Counted from the first letter of the stretch, positions 1 to 10,229 are shown. The stretch is 64,000 bases of DNA from an uncultured Sphingomonas sp. (GCF_913776855.1 NZ_CAJYQD010000021.1:24451-88450); one strand, 5' to 3'. Translations and numbers: made by a program. Notes: a model not told the origin generated them from the sequence alone.

Positions 1-2
1 TG

Positions 3-125
3 TCGGCGGCGTGGGGCGGCGATGCGACGGCGTCGCTCAAGGCGCTGGACCGCGAGGCGAAGGGCGGTGGCGGCCGCACCGGGCGCGGCGTGCTGTGCGG
101 GGACTGCCGGACGCCCGCGCGGTAG
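3..125 (+). CDS. C-terminal fragment of unidentified protein
   Basis: An open frame enters from the left edge and ends at a TAG at 123-125, giving about 40 residues rich in Gly, Ala and Arg with two cysteines close to the end. Nearly every third codon position is G or C, as in the confirmed genes here, which supports coding. Too little remains to name a family. It is followed by about 95 bases of non-coding DNA before the next gene. Confidence 0.4.
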   Translation, partial: SAAWGGDATASLKALDREAKGGGGRTGRGVLCGDCRTPAR

Positions 126-219
126 GGGAAAGGTCGGTTTCGGAGGCAACTCCACCCCCGTCACATTCCCTTCGCCCGACCGGGTATTATACGTTTCGGC
201 AGGGAAACGGGGAAATAGC

Positions 220-912
220 ATGAAGTTCTGGATAGGCGCGTTGGCCTTGCTCGCGTCGGGTACCGCACAGGCGCAGACCTGCGAGCTGCATATCTGGCCG
301 AGCGAAGACTATTTCGGCATGAAGATGAGCGGCGTCGGCATGTTCGGCGGCGCATTGGGCGGGTTGATCGATCACGTGGCCAACAAGGGCAAGGTCGCGA
401 CGATTACCGACCTGATGCACGATGATCTGTCGCCAGAGGCGCAGGTGGTGGCGTTGCGCGCCGCCGATGTGACAGGGATGCTCGGCCTGACCGGCTATAC
501 CATCGTGGTCGAACCGCCGGTGCCGTCCCACGCGGCAGCCAAGGCCGACCCGGCGGTCAGGCAAGCGCTGCGCACGATGCAGGCCAGCCTGAAATCGGGC
601 AAACGGCTGAGCAACGCGACCACGCCCTGCTATGCCGAGCTGGTCGGCGGCGAGCTGTTCTACGTCAAGAAGCCGCTGGTCGGCACCAACCTGTTCGCCA
701 AATGGACCTTTCGCGATTTTGGGCGGGGTGGCGGTGCCAAACCGCGCAGCTTCCCCGGACAGGTGAAGAATCCGCTGGCGGTCTTCCCGGCGAAAGCGGC
801 CGATCAGGTCGACGCGGCCAGGGCCGACCTGCGCGACGCCTATGCCAAGGATTTCGCGGAATATGTCGCGAAGAAGGTGCATGTCGTCGCGGTCGTGACG
901 GCGGCGCGGTAG
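220..912 (+). CDS. Exported protein of unknown function (230 aa)
   Basis: The start is the ATG at 220, because a classical signal peptide begins there: a Lys, a hydrophobic stretch and an AQA-type cleavage site near residue 20. A purine-rich GGGGAAA lies just upstream. A longer frame upstream lacks any coding logic. The mature part has a Gly-rich patch (about residues 45-55), two cysteines (one just after the predicted cleavage site, one near residue 130) and an Ala/Asp/Lys-rich C-terminal helix. I do not recognise the family. It is probably periplasmic or envelope-associated. It lies upstream of another exported protein at 1026 in the same direction, with a gap of about 110 bases. Confidence 0.75.
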   Translation: MKFWIGALALLASGTAQAQTCELHIWPSEDYFGMKMSGVGMFGGALGGLIDHVANKGKVATITDLMHDDLSPEAQVVALRAADVTGMLGLTGYTIVVEPPVPSHAAAKADPAVRQALRTMQASLKSGKRLSNATTPCYAELVGGELFYVKKPLVGTNLFAKWTFRDFGRGGGAKPRSFPGQVKNPLAVFPAKAADQVDAARADLRDAYAKDFAEYVAKKVHVVAVVTAAR

Positions 913-1025
913 GGGCGATACGCGCTTCTCGCAAAAAAATCGCACCGGTCGGGATTAAACCGGAAACGGCACCCGTTCTCCTTAACGAAGCGCCCCTCGC
1001 GGCGCACGGACACAGGAGAACAGCC

Positions 1026-1910
1026 ATGAAGACCATGTTCCTGATGGGTGCGGCCCTTGCCGCCGCGATCGCGACCCCCGCCTCGGCCCAGCTGCTGGGC
1101 GGCGGCGGTGGCGGCGGGCTGACCGGTGGGCTGGGTGGCAGCCTCAGCGGTAATCTTGGCGGCACGATCGACCGTACCGTCGCCCCGGTGCGCGACCGTG
1201 CCGACACCACCGCCCGGACCGCCCGTCGCGGCGGGGGTGAAGTGACCACCGAACGACAGGTCGACCGCCGCAGCGGCCGGGTGCGCGGCAGTGGATCGGC
1301 TCGCGGCGACGGCGCGATCGACGGCACCGCCCAGGCGCTGGGCGGTACGGTCGGCGGATCGGGCAGCGGTTCGGGCAGCGCGGGGGGCAGCGTCGATGCG
1401 CAGCTGATCGGTACCGACGCCGTGCGCGATACCGCAGGCGCAGCCCGTGACCGGGTGCAGCGCGGCGTCGCTACCACCCGCGACCGGGCGGCCGGTGCGG
1501 TCGGCACGGTCCGTGACCGGGCAAATGGCGCGGTCGGCCGGGTCCGCGACGGTGCCGGCACCCTGACCGGTGCGGCCAGCGGCAGCGGTTCGGGCATGGC
1601 GAACGGCGCGATCAGGGACGGATCGGCCTCGGGCAGCGCCTCAGGCGAAGGCGCCCTGTCGCTGATGGGCAGCGGCGCGATCCCCGCGCTCAACCCCGGC
1701 CAGACCGTGCGTGATGCCAAGGGCGAAGCGATCGGCCGCGTCCAGTCGATCCGCCGGGACGCAAGTGGCCGAGTGGAATCGGTAACGATGGCCGTCGGCA
1801 AGCGCGTGGCGACGATCCCGGCCGACAACTTCAGCGTGCAGGGCGGCGTGCTGGTATCGGCGATGGGTGAAGGCCAGGTGAAGCGCGCCGCGCAGGATCA
1901 GGTGGAGTAA
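1026..1910 (+). CDS. Exported Gly/Ser/Arg-rich protein with PRC-barrel-like C-terminus
   Basis: The ATG at 1026 follows a good ribosome site (CAGGAGA) and opens a signal peptide ending ASAQ at about residue 22. The mature protein has a low-complexity centre: poly-Gly at 25-32, then repeated D-R-A/V-x-x-T/A-x-G units (about residues 55-180) and Gly-Ser runs. The last 70 residues look like a compact fold with the PRC-barrel pattern (G-x-x-V-x-D-A-K-G-x-x-I-G-x-V). It is about 294 aa long. It is probably a cell-envelope or surface protein; the function is unknown. It ends shortly before a strong terminator at 1931-1968. Confidence 0.8.
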   Translation: MKTMFLMGAALAAAIATPASAQLLGGGGGGGLTGGLGGSLSGNLGGTIDRTVAPVRDRADTTARTARRGGGEVTTERQVDRRSGRVRGSGSARGDGAIDGTAQALGGTVGGSGSGSGSAGGSVDAQLIGTDAVRDTAGAARDRVQRGVATTRDRAAGAVGTVRDRANGAVGRVRDGAGTLTGAASGSGSGMANGAIRDGSASGSASGEGALSLMGSGAIPALNPGQTVRDAKGEAIGRVQSIRRDASGRVESVTMAVGKRVATIPADNFSVQGGVLVSAMGEGQVKRAAQDQVE

Positions 1911-1930
1911 CCGCTCCGTCCTGAGCAGGG

Positions 1931-1968
1931 ACGCCGGCCACGGGAGGGAGCCCGTGGCCGGCGTTTTT
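1931..1968 (+). terminator. Rho-independent terminator
   Basis: A perfect 14-bp stem (1931-1944 with 1951-1964) around a 6-base loop is followed by five T. It lies 21 bases after the stop of the plus-strand gene ending at 1910. The T run is on the plus side, so it mainly ends that transcript, although the convergent rmlA also stops nearby at 1974. Confidence 0.9.
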
Positions 1969-1973
1969 GTGCG

Positions 1974-2839
<866 letters not shown>

Positions 2840-2843
<4 letters not shown>

Positions 2844-3748
2844 GCTTCATGGTCCTTGGTTGGGGTACCGACGAGTTCGTCGAGGATGTCGGAAAGCGCC
2901 GCCTGCCAGCCACGCGGCTCGATGCCATAGGCGGCACGGATCGCATCGTGGCTGAGCAGCGAATTGGCCGGGCGCTGCGCCGGGGTCGGATAGTCGCTGC
3001 TCGGGATCGGCACGACCTCGGCGGTCGCCCCACCGCGTTCTCCGCTCTGGCGGAAGATTTCGGTCGCGAACCCCGCCCAGTGGGTCGCCCCGGCGTTGCT
3101 GAAGTGGAAGGTACCGGTGGGTGCGTCCGCGTCCTCGATCAGTCGCAGCGTGATCGTCATCAGCGCGCTGGCCAGATCGGCGGCGCTGGTCGGCGATCCA
3201 TGCTGGTCGGCGACGACGGTCAGCTGCTCGCGCGCTGCGCCGACGCGCAGCATCGTCTTGACGAAATTATTGCCGTGCGCCGACACGACCCACGCGGTGC
3301 GCACGATCGCATGGCGCACGCCCGAGGTCCTGACCGCCAGCTCGCCGCCCAGCTTGGACGCGCCATAGACGCCCAGGGGGGCGACCGGATCGTTCACCTC
3401 CCATGCGCCCTGCTTGTTGCCCGCGAACACATAGTCGGTCGAAACCTGCACCAGCGGGATGCCAGCCTTCACGCACGCCTCGGCAAAGGCGGCGGGGGCC
3501 ATCGCGTTGACGCTCCAGCAAGTGACGAGATCGCTCTCGGCCTTGTCGACCGCGGTATAGGCCGCGCCGTTGATGACCGCCGCCCAAGGCCGCTCGCCGA
3601 CCTTGGCCGCGATCGCCGCCGTATTGGTCAGGTCGAGCGTGCCATGGTCGATCGCCACGACCTCATATCCTGCAGGCCATTCGCAGCGTTGCAGTTCGGT
3701 GCCGAGCTGGCCACCGGCCCCGGTCACGAGGATCGCCTTGGCGGTCAT
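2840..3748 (-). CDS. rmlD: dTDP-4-dehydrorhamnose reductase
   Basis: Last enzyme of dTDP-L-rhamnose synthesis; it reduces the 4-keto group with NAD(P)H. The start at 3748 is set by a GGAGAAG ribosome site 2-8 bases upstream and by the conserved N-terminus with the Rossmann motif TGAGGQLG (residues 9-16). STDYVF lies at 103-108 and the catalytic YGASK at 128-132. The 302 aa length is normal for RmlD. A longer in-frame extension to 3850 would run back into rmlB and has no family support. It overlaps rmlA by 4 bases and follows rmlB by 26 bases. Confidence 0.96.
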
Positions 3749-3774
3749 GGTCTTCTCCAGGTGTGTCGACGAAT

Positions 3775-4824
3775 TTACGCGACGCCGCGCCGCTCGGACG
3801 CCTTGGCCGCGACCAGCGGACGCCACCAGGCCTCGTTCGCCAGATACCATTCGACCGTCTTGCGGATGCCGGTCTCGAACGTCTCGGCCGGGTGCCAGCC
3901 CAGTTCGTCGCCGATACGCGAGGCGTCGATCGCATAGCGCTTGTCATGGCCCGGACGGTCGGCAACCTCGGTCATCTGCTCGGCATAGGGCTTGCCGTCG
4001 GCGCGGGGCCTGAGTTCGTCGAGGATCGCGCACAGCGTCTTCACGACCTCGATATTCTGCCGCTCGTTATGGCCACCGACATTGTAGGTCCGGCCGACCT
4101 CACCCCGTTCGAACACCGCCTGCAGCGCGCGGACGTGATCCTCGACATACAGCCAGTCGCGGACCTGATCGCCCTTGCCGTAGATCGGCAGCTTTTCGCC
4201 ATCCAGTGCCTTGGCGATCATCAGCGGGATCAGCTTTTCGGGGAAATGATACGGCCCGTAATTGTTCGAACAGTTGGTGATCAGCACCGGCAGGCCGAAG
4301 GTATGGCCCCATGCGCTGACCAGATGGTCCGACCCCGCCTTCGACGCCGAATAGGGCGAGCGCGGGTCATAGGGCGTGTCTTCGGTGAACAGCCCGGTAT
4401 CGCCCAGCGTCCCGTACACTTCGTCGGTCGAGATATGGTGGAAGCGGAAGGCGGCCTTCGCTTCGGGCTCCAGCGACAGCCAGTAGGCGCGCGCCTCGGC
4501 GAGCATGGTGTAGGTGCCGACCACATTGGTCTGGATGAACGCACCGGGGCCGTCGATCGAGCGGTCGACATGGCTCTCGGCCGCCAGGTGGGTGATGACG
4601 TCGGGCTTGAAGTCAGAGATAGCGCTGCGCACCGCGTCCGCGTCGCAGATATCGCCCTGTACGAACGCGTACCGATCGCTGTCCGCCACCCGCTCGACCG
4701 TCGACAGCGTACCGGCATAGGTCAGCTTGTCGAAGTTGAGGACCGTGTGGTCGGTATTCTCGATCAGGTGGCGCACCAGCGCCGACCCGATAAAGCCGGC
4801 CCCGCCGGTGACGAAGATGCGCAT
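3775..4824 (-). CDS. rmlB: dTDP-glucose 4,6-dehydratase
   Basis: Second step of the dTDP-L-rhamnose pathway: an NAD-dependent extended SDR giving dTDP-4-keto-6-deoxyglucose. The N-terminal TGGAGFIGS (6-14) binds NAD. The catalytic STDEVYG is at 132-138 (Asp134, Glu135) and the YSASK triad at 158-162. The 349 aa length is typical. It sits between rmlC and rmlD on the minus strand with short spacers, consistent with one transcript. No unusual features. Confidence 0.97.
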   Translation of the reverse strand: MRIFVTGGAGFIGSALVRHLIENTDHTVLNFDKLTYAGTLSTVERVADSDRYAFVQGDICDADAVRSAISDFKPDVITHLAAESHVDRSIDGPGAFIQTNVVGTYTMLAEARAYWLSLEPEAKAAFRFHHISTDEVYGTLGDTGLFTEDTPYDPRSPYSASKAGSDHLVSAWGHTFGLPVLITNCSNNYGPYHFPEKLIPLMIAKALDGEKLPIYGKGDQVRDWLYVEDHVRALQAVFERGEVGRTYNVGGHNERQNIEVVKTLCAILDELRPRADGKPYAEQMTEVADRPGHDKRYAIDASRIGDELGWHPAETFETGIRKTVEWYLANEAWWRPLVAAKASERRGVA

Positions 4825-4837
4825 CTATTCAGTCCTT

Positions 4838-5404
4838 TTAGGAAAGCGGGGCCAGCGGGCGGCCGTCATAGGGAAACGGGCTGTCGAACTCGGCCAGCGT
4901 CGGTTGGCGGGTGTCCTTCGCGCTCAATTCGGGAACGGTCCCGGCGGGCATCGGCCAGTCGATGCCGACGCTGTCCCATGCGATCCCACCGTCATGGTCG
5001 GGGGCATAGGTGTCGGAGCATTTATAGGTGACTTCGCAGTCCGGCTCGAGCGTCACGAAGCCGTGCGCGAAGCCGATCGGAATGAAGAGCTGGTGGCCGT
5101 TTTCGGCGCTGAGTTCGGCGCCGACCCACTGGCCATAGGTGGGCGAACCCTTGCGGACGTCGACCGCGACATCGAAGATCCGCCCGCGGATGCAACGTAC
5201 CAGCTTGTCCTGTCCCCTGGGTGGCGTCTGGAAATGCAGACCACGCAGGGTGAAGGCGGGGGCGGAGTAGGAGTGGTTGTCCTGGACGAAGGTGACGTCG
5301 ATGCCGAGGGCGGCGAAGGTATCGCGGTTGTAATTTTCGGTGAACCAGCCACGGGTGTCGCCGTGGCGACGGGGAGGAATGAGGCGAACGGGATTCTCGA
5401 TCAT
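4838..5404 (-). CDS. rmlC: dTDP-4-dehydrorhamnose 3,5-epimerase
   Basis: Cupin-fold epimerase acting on dTDP-4-keto-6-deoxyglucose. The conserved RGLHFQ is at residues 54-59 with the catalytic base His57. Asp78 lies in FDVAVDVR, and Tyr127 in EVTYKCS is the likely acid. The 188 aa length is normal. It is the first gene of the minus-strand rml operon, so its promoter must lie in the 414-base gap that separates it from the divergent exopolysaccharide operon. Confidence 0.96.
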   Translation of the reverse strand: MIENPVRLIPPRRHGDTRGWFTENYNRDTFAALGIDVTFVQDNHSYSAPAFTLRGLHFQTPPRGQDKLVRCIRGRIFDVAVDVRKGSPTYGQWVGAELSAENGHQLFIPIGFAHGFVTLEPDCEVTYKCSDTYAPDHDGGIAWDSVGIDWPMPAGTVPELSAKDTRQPTLAEFDSPFPYDGRPLAPLS

Positions 5405-5818
5405 GTGGGTTCGCTAATGTCAGTTTCAGGATCCCGCCACCCCGAATATACCGTAAGTAATACGTCATGCCGCTTGGAGCGATACGGATCGGCCGCCGTC
5501 TGCCGCTGCGTCGTTATCTCCGTAATGCCCATGCACTGTTCTTTCGAATGCTGTTTCCGCGGTATTTCAACCGCCCACCATGCGTTCCTTCCGATTGTCC
5601 GGCGGAAGAAATGGCTGTCACGTTGTGGCGTACTTTCTGTACTAGTAAGGTCCGCCGCTTGTCAGGCAATGGGCCGTTTGCTAGGCGGCTCTCCATCGGC
5701 AGCACCCACCGACCAAAGGTTACCGGGCAAGCCCTTAGGTGTTGACGGCTTCTGGTATGTTGCATCGGGTAGCGGTGACGATCTGCCACGATTACAAGGT
5801 GGAAGAACGTTCGATCCC
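5405..5818. promoter_or_regulatory. Divergent intergenic region between rmlC and the exopolysaccharide operon
   Basis: This 414-base stretch separates two divergent operons and must hold both promoters. It is visibly less GC-rich than the rest of the window. I see no convincing paired -35/-10 hexamers, no ops/JUMPstart element and no long inverted repeat. Short frames reading through it have no family resemblance. Confidence 0.5.
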
Positions 5819-7090
5819 ATGAGATATGCAGGTGTTCGCGGTGTCGGTGCGGGGTGGTTGCGCCTGCGGTATCAGATCGGGGGTGCGTTGATCGTCACGC
5901 TGCTTCCGTTTCTGTTGCTGTGGGGTTTCAATCCCAAAGCGTTCGTCGATCTCGGTTTAGTGCTGGCGACCTGGGCCTATGGTGTGGGCGCGATGCTGCT
6001 GGGTGTCGTCCTGCTGCGCAGCATCAGCCAGTATCCGGGGGTCGAGGCCAGCGCTTACACCTTGCCGTCATTCGGCATTTCCTATGGCATCATGCTTTTG
6101 GCGGTGATTTTTGCCCGGCTGTCCTACAGCCGCATATTGCTGGTCTTGGGTTTCGTGCTCGTCCTCGTCTGGTTCATGGGCCTGCACGTGATCGCGGTGC
6201 GGCGTCAGACCTTTGCCATCGGCGTCGTTCCGGAAGGGGATTACCAGGTTTTGCTACCTTTAAACGGTGTGCGCTGGGTCGTTCTGCGCGCGCCCGATCA
6301 GGATATTGCGGGTCTCCACGCCATCACCGCTGACCTGCGGTTCGACCTGTCAGCCGAATGGGATCGGAAGCTAGCCGATTACGCGCTACAGGGAATGCCG
6401 GTTTATCACACCAAGCATCTCGCTGAATCTATGACGGGTATGGTGCAGCTCGAGCACCTGTCCGAAAACAGCTTCGGTACCTTGTCGCCGGTATCGGCAT
6501 TCATGACGGTCAAGCATATCGGCGACTGGATCGCTGCGGCAATCGCCGCAGCGGTGCTTGCACCGGCATTGCTCTTCCTGGCCATCGTGATCCGTCTGGA
6601 CTCCCCAGGCTCGCCCATCTTCCGACAGACCCGGATCGGGTATCGCGGTGTGCCTTTCACGGTGTATAAGTTCCGCACGATGGTTTCGGGGGATCATGGT
6701 GCCGCCGCGCTGGATGCCGCCAAGACGAAGTCTGCAGATGCGCGCATTACCCGCATCGGGCATTTTTTGCGTAAGTCGCGGATCGACGAGCTTCCGCAGA
6801 TCCTGAACATCCTCAAGGGAGAGATGAGCTGGATCGGCCCTCGTCCCGAGGCAAGGGTGCTGTCCGAATGGTACGAAGGGGAAATTCCTTTCTACCGTTA
6901 TCGCCATATCGTCCGTCCCGGACTGACCGGTTGGGCGCAGGTCAATCAAGGCCATGTGGCGGAAGTCGACGATGTGCGGAACAAGCTCTATTTCGATTTC
7001 TACTACATCAAAAGCTATTCTCCCTGGATAGATTTCCTGATTGTCGGAAAGACGATCCAAACCATGCTGACCGGGTTCGGTGCGAAGTGA
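5819..7090 (+). CDS. Polyprenyl-phosphate sugar-1-phosphate transferase (WcaJ-like, exopolysaccharide initiation)
   Basis: Inner-membrane enzyme that starts repeat-unit assembly by moving a sugar-1-phosphate from a nucleotide sugar to undecaprenyl phosphate. The N-terminal half has about four membrane segments (residues 15-115) and a soluble loop. A further membrane segment at about 235-260 leads into the bacterial sugar-transferase domain, with the signatures PIFRQTRIGYRG, YKFRTM, KSRIDELPQ and GEMSWIGPRPE. The 423 aa length fits the five-segment WcaJ/CpsE class. I chose ATG 5819, with GGAAG upstream, because the frame extending back to 4727 is only a shadow of rmlC. It is the first gene of the plus-strand operon. 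The sugar substrate is not deducible; the downstream 4-amino-sugar genes make an N-acetylated 6-deoxyhexosamine plausible. Confidence 0.93.
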   Translation: MRYAGVRGVGAGWLRLRYQIGGALIVTLLPFLLLWGFNPKAFVDLGLVLATWAYGVGAMLLGVVLLRSISQYPGVEASAYTLPSFGISYGIMLLAVIFARLSYSRILLVLGFVLVLVWFMGLHVIAVRRQTFAIGVVPEGDYQVLLPLNGVRWVVLRAPDQDIAGLHAITADLRFDLSAEWDRKLADYALQGMPVYHTKHLAESMTGMVQLEHLSENSFGTLSPVSAFMTVKHIGDWIAAAIAAAVLAPALLFLAIVIRLDSPGSPIFRQTRIGYRGVPFTVYKFRTMVSGDHGAAALDAAKTKSADARITRIGHFLRKSRIDELPQILNILKGEMSWIGPRPEARVLSEWYEGEIPFYRYRHIVRPGLTGWAQVNQGHVAEVDDVRNKLYFDFYYIKSYSPWIDFLIVGKTIQTMLTGFGAK

Positions 7091-7135
7091 CGCGATGTCG
7101 GGCACTGGCACGGACGCGGCGCAGCGCAGGCTGAC

Positions 7136-7921
7136 ATGTCGGTTGTTTCATCCTTGCGGATCGAACGGGGCGTGCCACATGGCGCGCGCGATTTGATATG
7201 GCAGAGCTTCTTCGTGGAGGCGGGGCGCGGCACCACCTTCGAGCGGCATCTGCCATGGTATAACGACCCCGATGTCCGGTCGGTCGTGGTGCGGGACGGT
7301 AGAGATGTCGCCGCAACCGCCATCATGCGTCCCGCACCGCAGGCAGCGGTTGCCATGATCGGCTATGTCTGTGTTGGCCGATCCCGGCGTGGTCAGGGGA
7401 TCGGCCGGATGCTGATGGATGCGTTGAACGAAGCGGTCGACGATCAGGGGTTTCGGGCGGCGGTGCTGTGGACCACCAAGCCCGAGGTTTATACGGGGCG
7501 TGGCTATACGGCGCTTCGGCGGGATCGCTTTGTCCGGGTGACCAAGCCTGCTGGTCTGGGCGCGGATTGTGCCAATTTCCGCAGCGAGGAATGGCCCGAC
7601 AGCGGTGCGGCCAACGGGCTGCCAGCCTTCGCCACGGATGCGAAGATTTATTCAGCGGACCGCGCCATGGCGATATGCGCCTGCGGCCCGCGAGGCGTAA
7701 CGCTGCTCGATTGGCGGGGGGCGGCCATCGATGTCGCGACCATGCTATCGGCTGCGGGGCATGACGACTGGTCGGTAAACCTGACGGCGGATGATCCGTT
7801 CTCGGACGAATTGTCGTCGCAAGGTTATGCGACGGTCGCCTCTCCGGGGGCATTCACGATGGTCAGGTACCGGAACGCCGATTTCGTTCTTCACGACGTT
7901 CCGCAAGTTGATCGTATATGA
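7136..7921 (+). CDS. GNAT-family N-acetyltransferase
   Basis: Predicted cytoplasmic acyl-CoA-dependent N-acyltransferase. The acetyl-CoA binding motif A, R-R-G-Q-G-I-G-R-M-L, falls at about residues 84-93 after a beta-strand V-G-Y-V-C-V. The 261 aa length exceeds a single GNAT domain (about 150), so the C-terminal 110 residues are an additional, unrecognised part. It overlaps the following aminotransferase by 4 bases (ATGA), implying translational coupling. Acetylation of an amino sugar made by the aminotransferase and dehydratase next door is the simplest role, as PseH does in pseudaminic acid synthesis; this is inferred from context. Confidence 0.8.
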   Translation: MSVVSSLRIERGVPHGARDLIWQSFFVEAGRGTTFERHLPWYNDPDVRSVVVRDGRDVAATAIMRPAPQAAVAMIGYVCVGRSRRGQGIGRMLMDALNEAVDDQGFRAAVLWTTKPEVYTGRGYTALRRDRFVRVTKPAGLGADCANFRSEEWPDSGAANGLPAFATDAKIYSADRAMAICACGPRGVTLLDWRGAAIDVATMLSAAGHDDWSVNLTADDPFSDELSSQGYATVASPGAFTMVRYRNADFVLHDVPQVDRI

Positions 7922-9030
7922 AAGTAGGTGCGATGTCGGCAGCCATGTTACCCTTGGTGAAGGTTCACCTGCCCGACCGTGCGCAGTTGATGCCCGCGCT
8001 CGAGCATGTCCTGTACAGCGGTATGATCGGCGAAGGCGAAGCCGTATATGCATTCGAGCGCAGGTTCGCCGAGCAGTTCGGCCTGCCCAACGTGCTGGCC
8101 ATGTCGAGCGGCACCGCGGCCTTGCACGTCGCGCTGCTGGAATGCGGCGTGCAGCCAGGCGATGAAGTCGTTACGACATCGATGACGGCCGAACCGACCA
8201 ATACGACTATCCTTCAGGTCGGGGCCATTCCCGTCTTTGCTGATGTCGACCCCGAAACCGGCAATCTCGACCCCGCGTCGGTCGAGGCGGCGATTACCGA
8301 TCGGACCCGTGCGATCCTGATCGTGCATTATGCAGGCTATCCTGTGCCGCTGGCCGAACTCCGTGCGATCGCCGACCGCAAGGGCGTCAGGCTGATCGAG
8401 GATTGTGCCCATGCGCTGGGCGCACGCTACCGCGACGCCGCTATCGGCACGGTGGGCGATGCGGCGATCTTTTCGTTCCAGGCGATCAAGCACATGACGA
8501 CCGTGGACGGTGGCATGCTGGCGCTGCGCGATGCCTCGCACATGCGTTCTGCTCGCAAGTTGCGCTGGTTTGGATTGGAAAAGGGCGTTCCCCGGACCGA
8601 AGTCGACATTACGCGCGCTGGCTACAAGTACAACATGAACAACGTCACCGCGACGATAGGTCTGGCGCAGCTCGACGTGATCGATCCCGCCATTGCGCGA
8701 CATATCGATAACGGGCGGTTCTTCGATGCCGAACTGTCAGGGATCCCCGGACTGTCGGTTGTGCCTATCGAGGCTGGCAGCGAACCAAGCTATTGGCTTT
8801 ACACACTGCTTGCCGAGGATTCGGATGCCGTCGAACGCTGTATGGCGGATATCGGGGTGATGGCGTCCAAGCTCCACCGCCCCAATCACTTCCATTCGGT
8901 ATTCGCGCCCTATCGTCGCGACTTGCCAGGGCTGGATGCGTTTTATCGGCGTCTCGTCCACCTGCCGTGCGGATGGTGGGTAAGCGACCAGGATCGCGAA
9001 CGCATCGTGACGGCACTGCGCAAGGGGTAA
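7918..9030 (+). CDS. DegT/DnrJ/EryC1/StrS-family PLP aminotransferase
   Basis: Sugar aminotransferase that would convert a nucleotide-linked keto sugar to an amino sugar with PLP and glutamate. It shows the family pattern SSGTAALH near residue 62-69 (phosphate binding), EDCAHALGA near 161-169 (Asp for the PLP ring nitrogen) and the Schiff-base lysine Lys191 in FSFQAIKH. The 370 aa length is normal. It overlaps the GNAT gene by 4 bases and is followed after 5 bases by a paralogue. It likely acts on the 4-keto product of the dehydratase encoded at 10230. Confidence 0.92.
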   Translation: MKVGAMSAAMLPLVKVHLPDRAQLMPALEHVLYSGMIGEGEAVYAFERRFAEQFGLPNVLAMSSGTAALHVALLECGVQPGDEVVTTSMTAEPTNTTILQVGAIPVFADVDPETGNLDPASVEAAITDRTRAILIVHYAGYPVPLAELRAIADRKGVRLIEDCAHALGARYRDAAIGTVGDAAIFSFQAIKHMTTVDGGMLALRDASHMRSARKLRWFGLEKGVPRTEVDITRAGYKYNMNNVTATIGLAQLDVIDPAIARHIDNGRFFDAELSGIPGLSVVPIEAGSEPSYWLYTLLAEDSDAVERCMADIGVMASKLHRPNHFHSVFAPYRRDLPGLDAFYRRLVHLPCGWWVSDQDRERIVTALRKG

Positions 9031-9035
9031 GGTCG

Positions 9036-10148
9036 ATGTCCATTCCCCTGTTTGACTGCCGGGTCGATCCGGCACGGCTCGAAGCCCTCGATCCGTTGTG
9101 GCGTTCGGGAGCGCTCGCCGCCGGGCCGGCCGTTGCGGCACTGGAAGCGCGGTTGAGCACCAGGCTGGACGATCGTGCGGTCGTGGCGACCAGCGACATG
9201 ACCCAGGCCCTGTGCCTTTCGCTTCGACTTGCCGGCGTTGGTCCCGGCGACGAGGTCGTGACCCTCGCCCTGAACTGCATGTCGTCGAACAGTGCGATTG
9301 CGATGGTCGGAGCGACGCCAGTCTGGGTTGATGTCGACCCACGCACTGCCGTCGTCAATCTCGACGATCTTGCTGCCTGCATCGGTCCCAGAACACGGGC
9401 GGTGGTGATCTATCACGTGGCCGGTCATGTCGGCGATCTCGCGGCGCTGCGGCAATTATGTGATGATGCTAGGCTGCCGCTGATCGAGGATGCGAACAAC
9501 GCGCTGGGGGCGGAATGGAACGGCGCGCCTGCCGGGACCTTCGGCGATCAGGCGATCCTGTCCTTCTATCCCAACCGTCAGTTGAACGGCATCGAGGGGG
9601 GGGCGATCGTCTGCCATCCACGGGATGCCGATCGGGCGCGGCGGCTGCGGCGGTTCGGCATCGATACCGCGCGATTCCGTACCGCCGATGGCGAAATCGA
9701 TCCGATGCTGGATGTTCCCGAAATTGGCGTTTCGGCATCGTTGCCGCACGTCAACGCGACGTTGGCGCTACAGGGCTGTCAAGATCTGGACGAGCGCATC
9801 GGTCTGAATCGTCGAAACGTGATGCAGCTGCGCGAGGCCCTGGCGGACGTCACCGACCTGCGGTTTGTCGAGGAAATGCCGGGAGCGCGTGGGGTTTTCT
9901 GGGTTGCGCTGATGCGCAGCCCGCGCCGCGATACGTTGATGGCACGGTTAAAGACGAGCGGCGTTCAATGCTCTCGTCTGCACCATCGCAACGACCGGTA
10001 CACCGGTTTCGGCGCGGCATCGCGCGATCTACCAGGTACCGATGTGATGCAGCGTGAGATGTTCGCGCTTCCGGCGGGATGGTGGCTGTCGCAGGACGAC
10101 TTGTCACGCATCGTGGACGTGATCCGCGCAGATGCTATGGGGCGGTAA
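9036..10148 (+). CDS. DegT-family aminotransferase paralogue lacking the catalytic lysine
   Basis: A fold-type I aminotransferase homologue of the same length (370 aa) as the preceding gene. The two share layout, including a common ending with L-P-x-G-W-W-x-S-x-x-D. The frame could be extended to 8793, but ATG 9036 aligns with the family N-terminus and leaves a 5-base gap. Two active-site elements are altered. The Schiff-base lysine position is Arg181 (codon CGT at 9576-9578, context SFYPNRQLNG). The phosphate-binding SSGTAA is replaced by TSDMTQA. The PLP aspartate (IEDANNALG) remains. It may be a partner or regulatory subunit, or use different chemistry as ColD does with histidine. Transaminase activity is unlikely. 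Confidence 0.85.
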   Translation: MSIPLFDCRVDPARLEALDPLWRSGALAAGPAVAALEARLSTRLDDRAVVATSDMTQALCLSLRLAGVGPGDEVVTLALNCMSSNSAIAMVGATPVWVDVDPRTAVVNLDDLAACIGPRTRAVVIYHVAGHVGDLAALRQLCDDARLPLIEDANNALGAEWNGAPAGTFGDQAILSFYPNRQLNGIEGGAIVCHPRDADRARRLRRFGIDTARFRTADGEIDPMLDVPEIGVSASLPHVNATLALQGCQDLDERIGLNRRNVMQLREALADVTDLRFVEEMPGARGVFWVALMRSPRRDTLMARLKTSGVQCSRLHHRNDRYTGFGAASRDLPGTDVMQREMFALPAGWWLSQDDLSRIVDVIRADAMGR

Positions 10149-10229
10149 CAATCCGGCCAGTGCTAATGCGGTAACGCATCGTAAATCTATTGGATAGATG
10201 CCGCGGCAATGCGGCAAGGGGAACAGAAT

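Noticed and set aside
11..223. 70-residue plus-strand frame at the left edge
   Set aside because: It conflicts with the better coding frame at 3-125 and runs through noncoding DNA into the next start.
3763..5031. Long plus-strand frame opposite rmlB
   Set aside because: It is entirely antisense to a textbook rmlB and lacks any recognisable motif or ribosome site.
5405..5818. Small genes in the rmlC-exopolysaccharide gap
   Set aside because: Short frames have poor codon bias and no ribosome sites; the gap is best read as a divergent promoter region.
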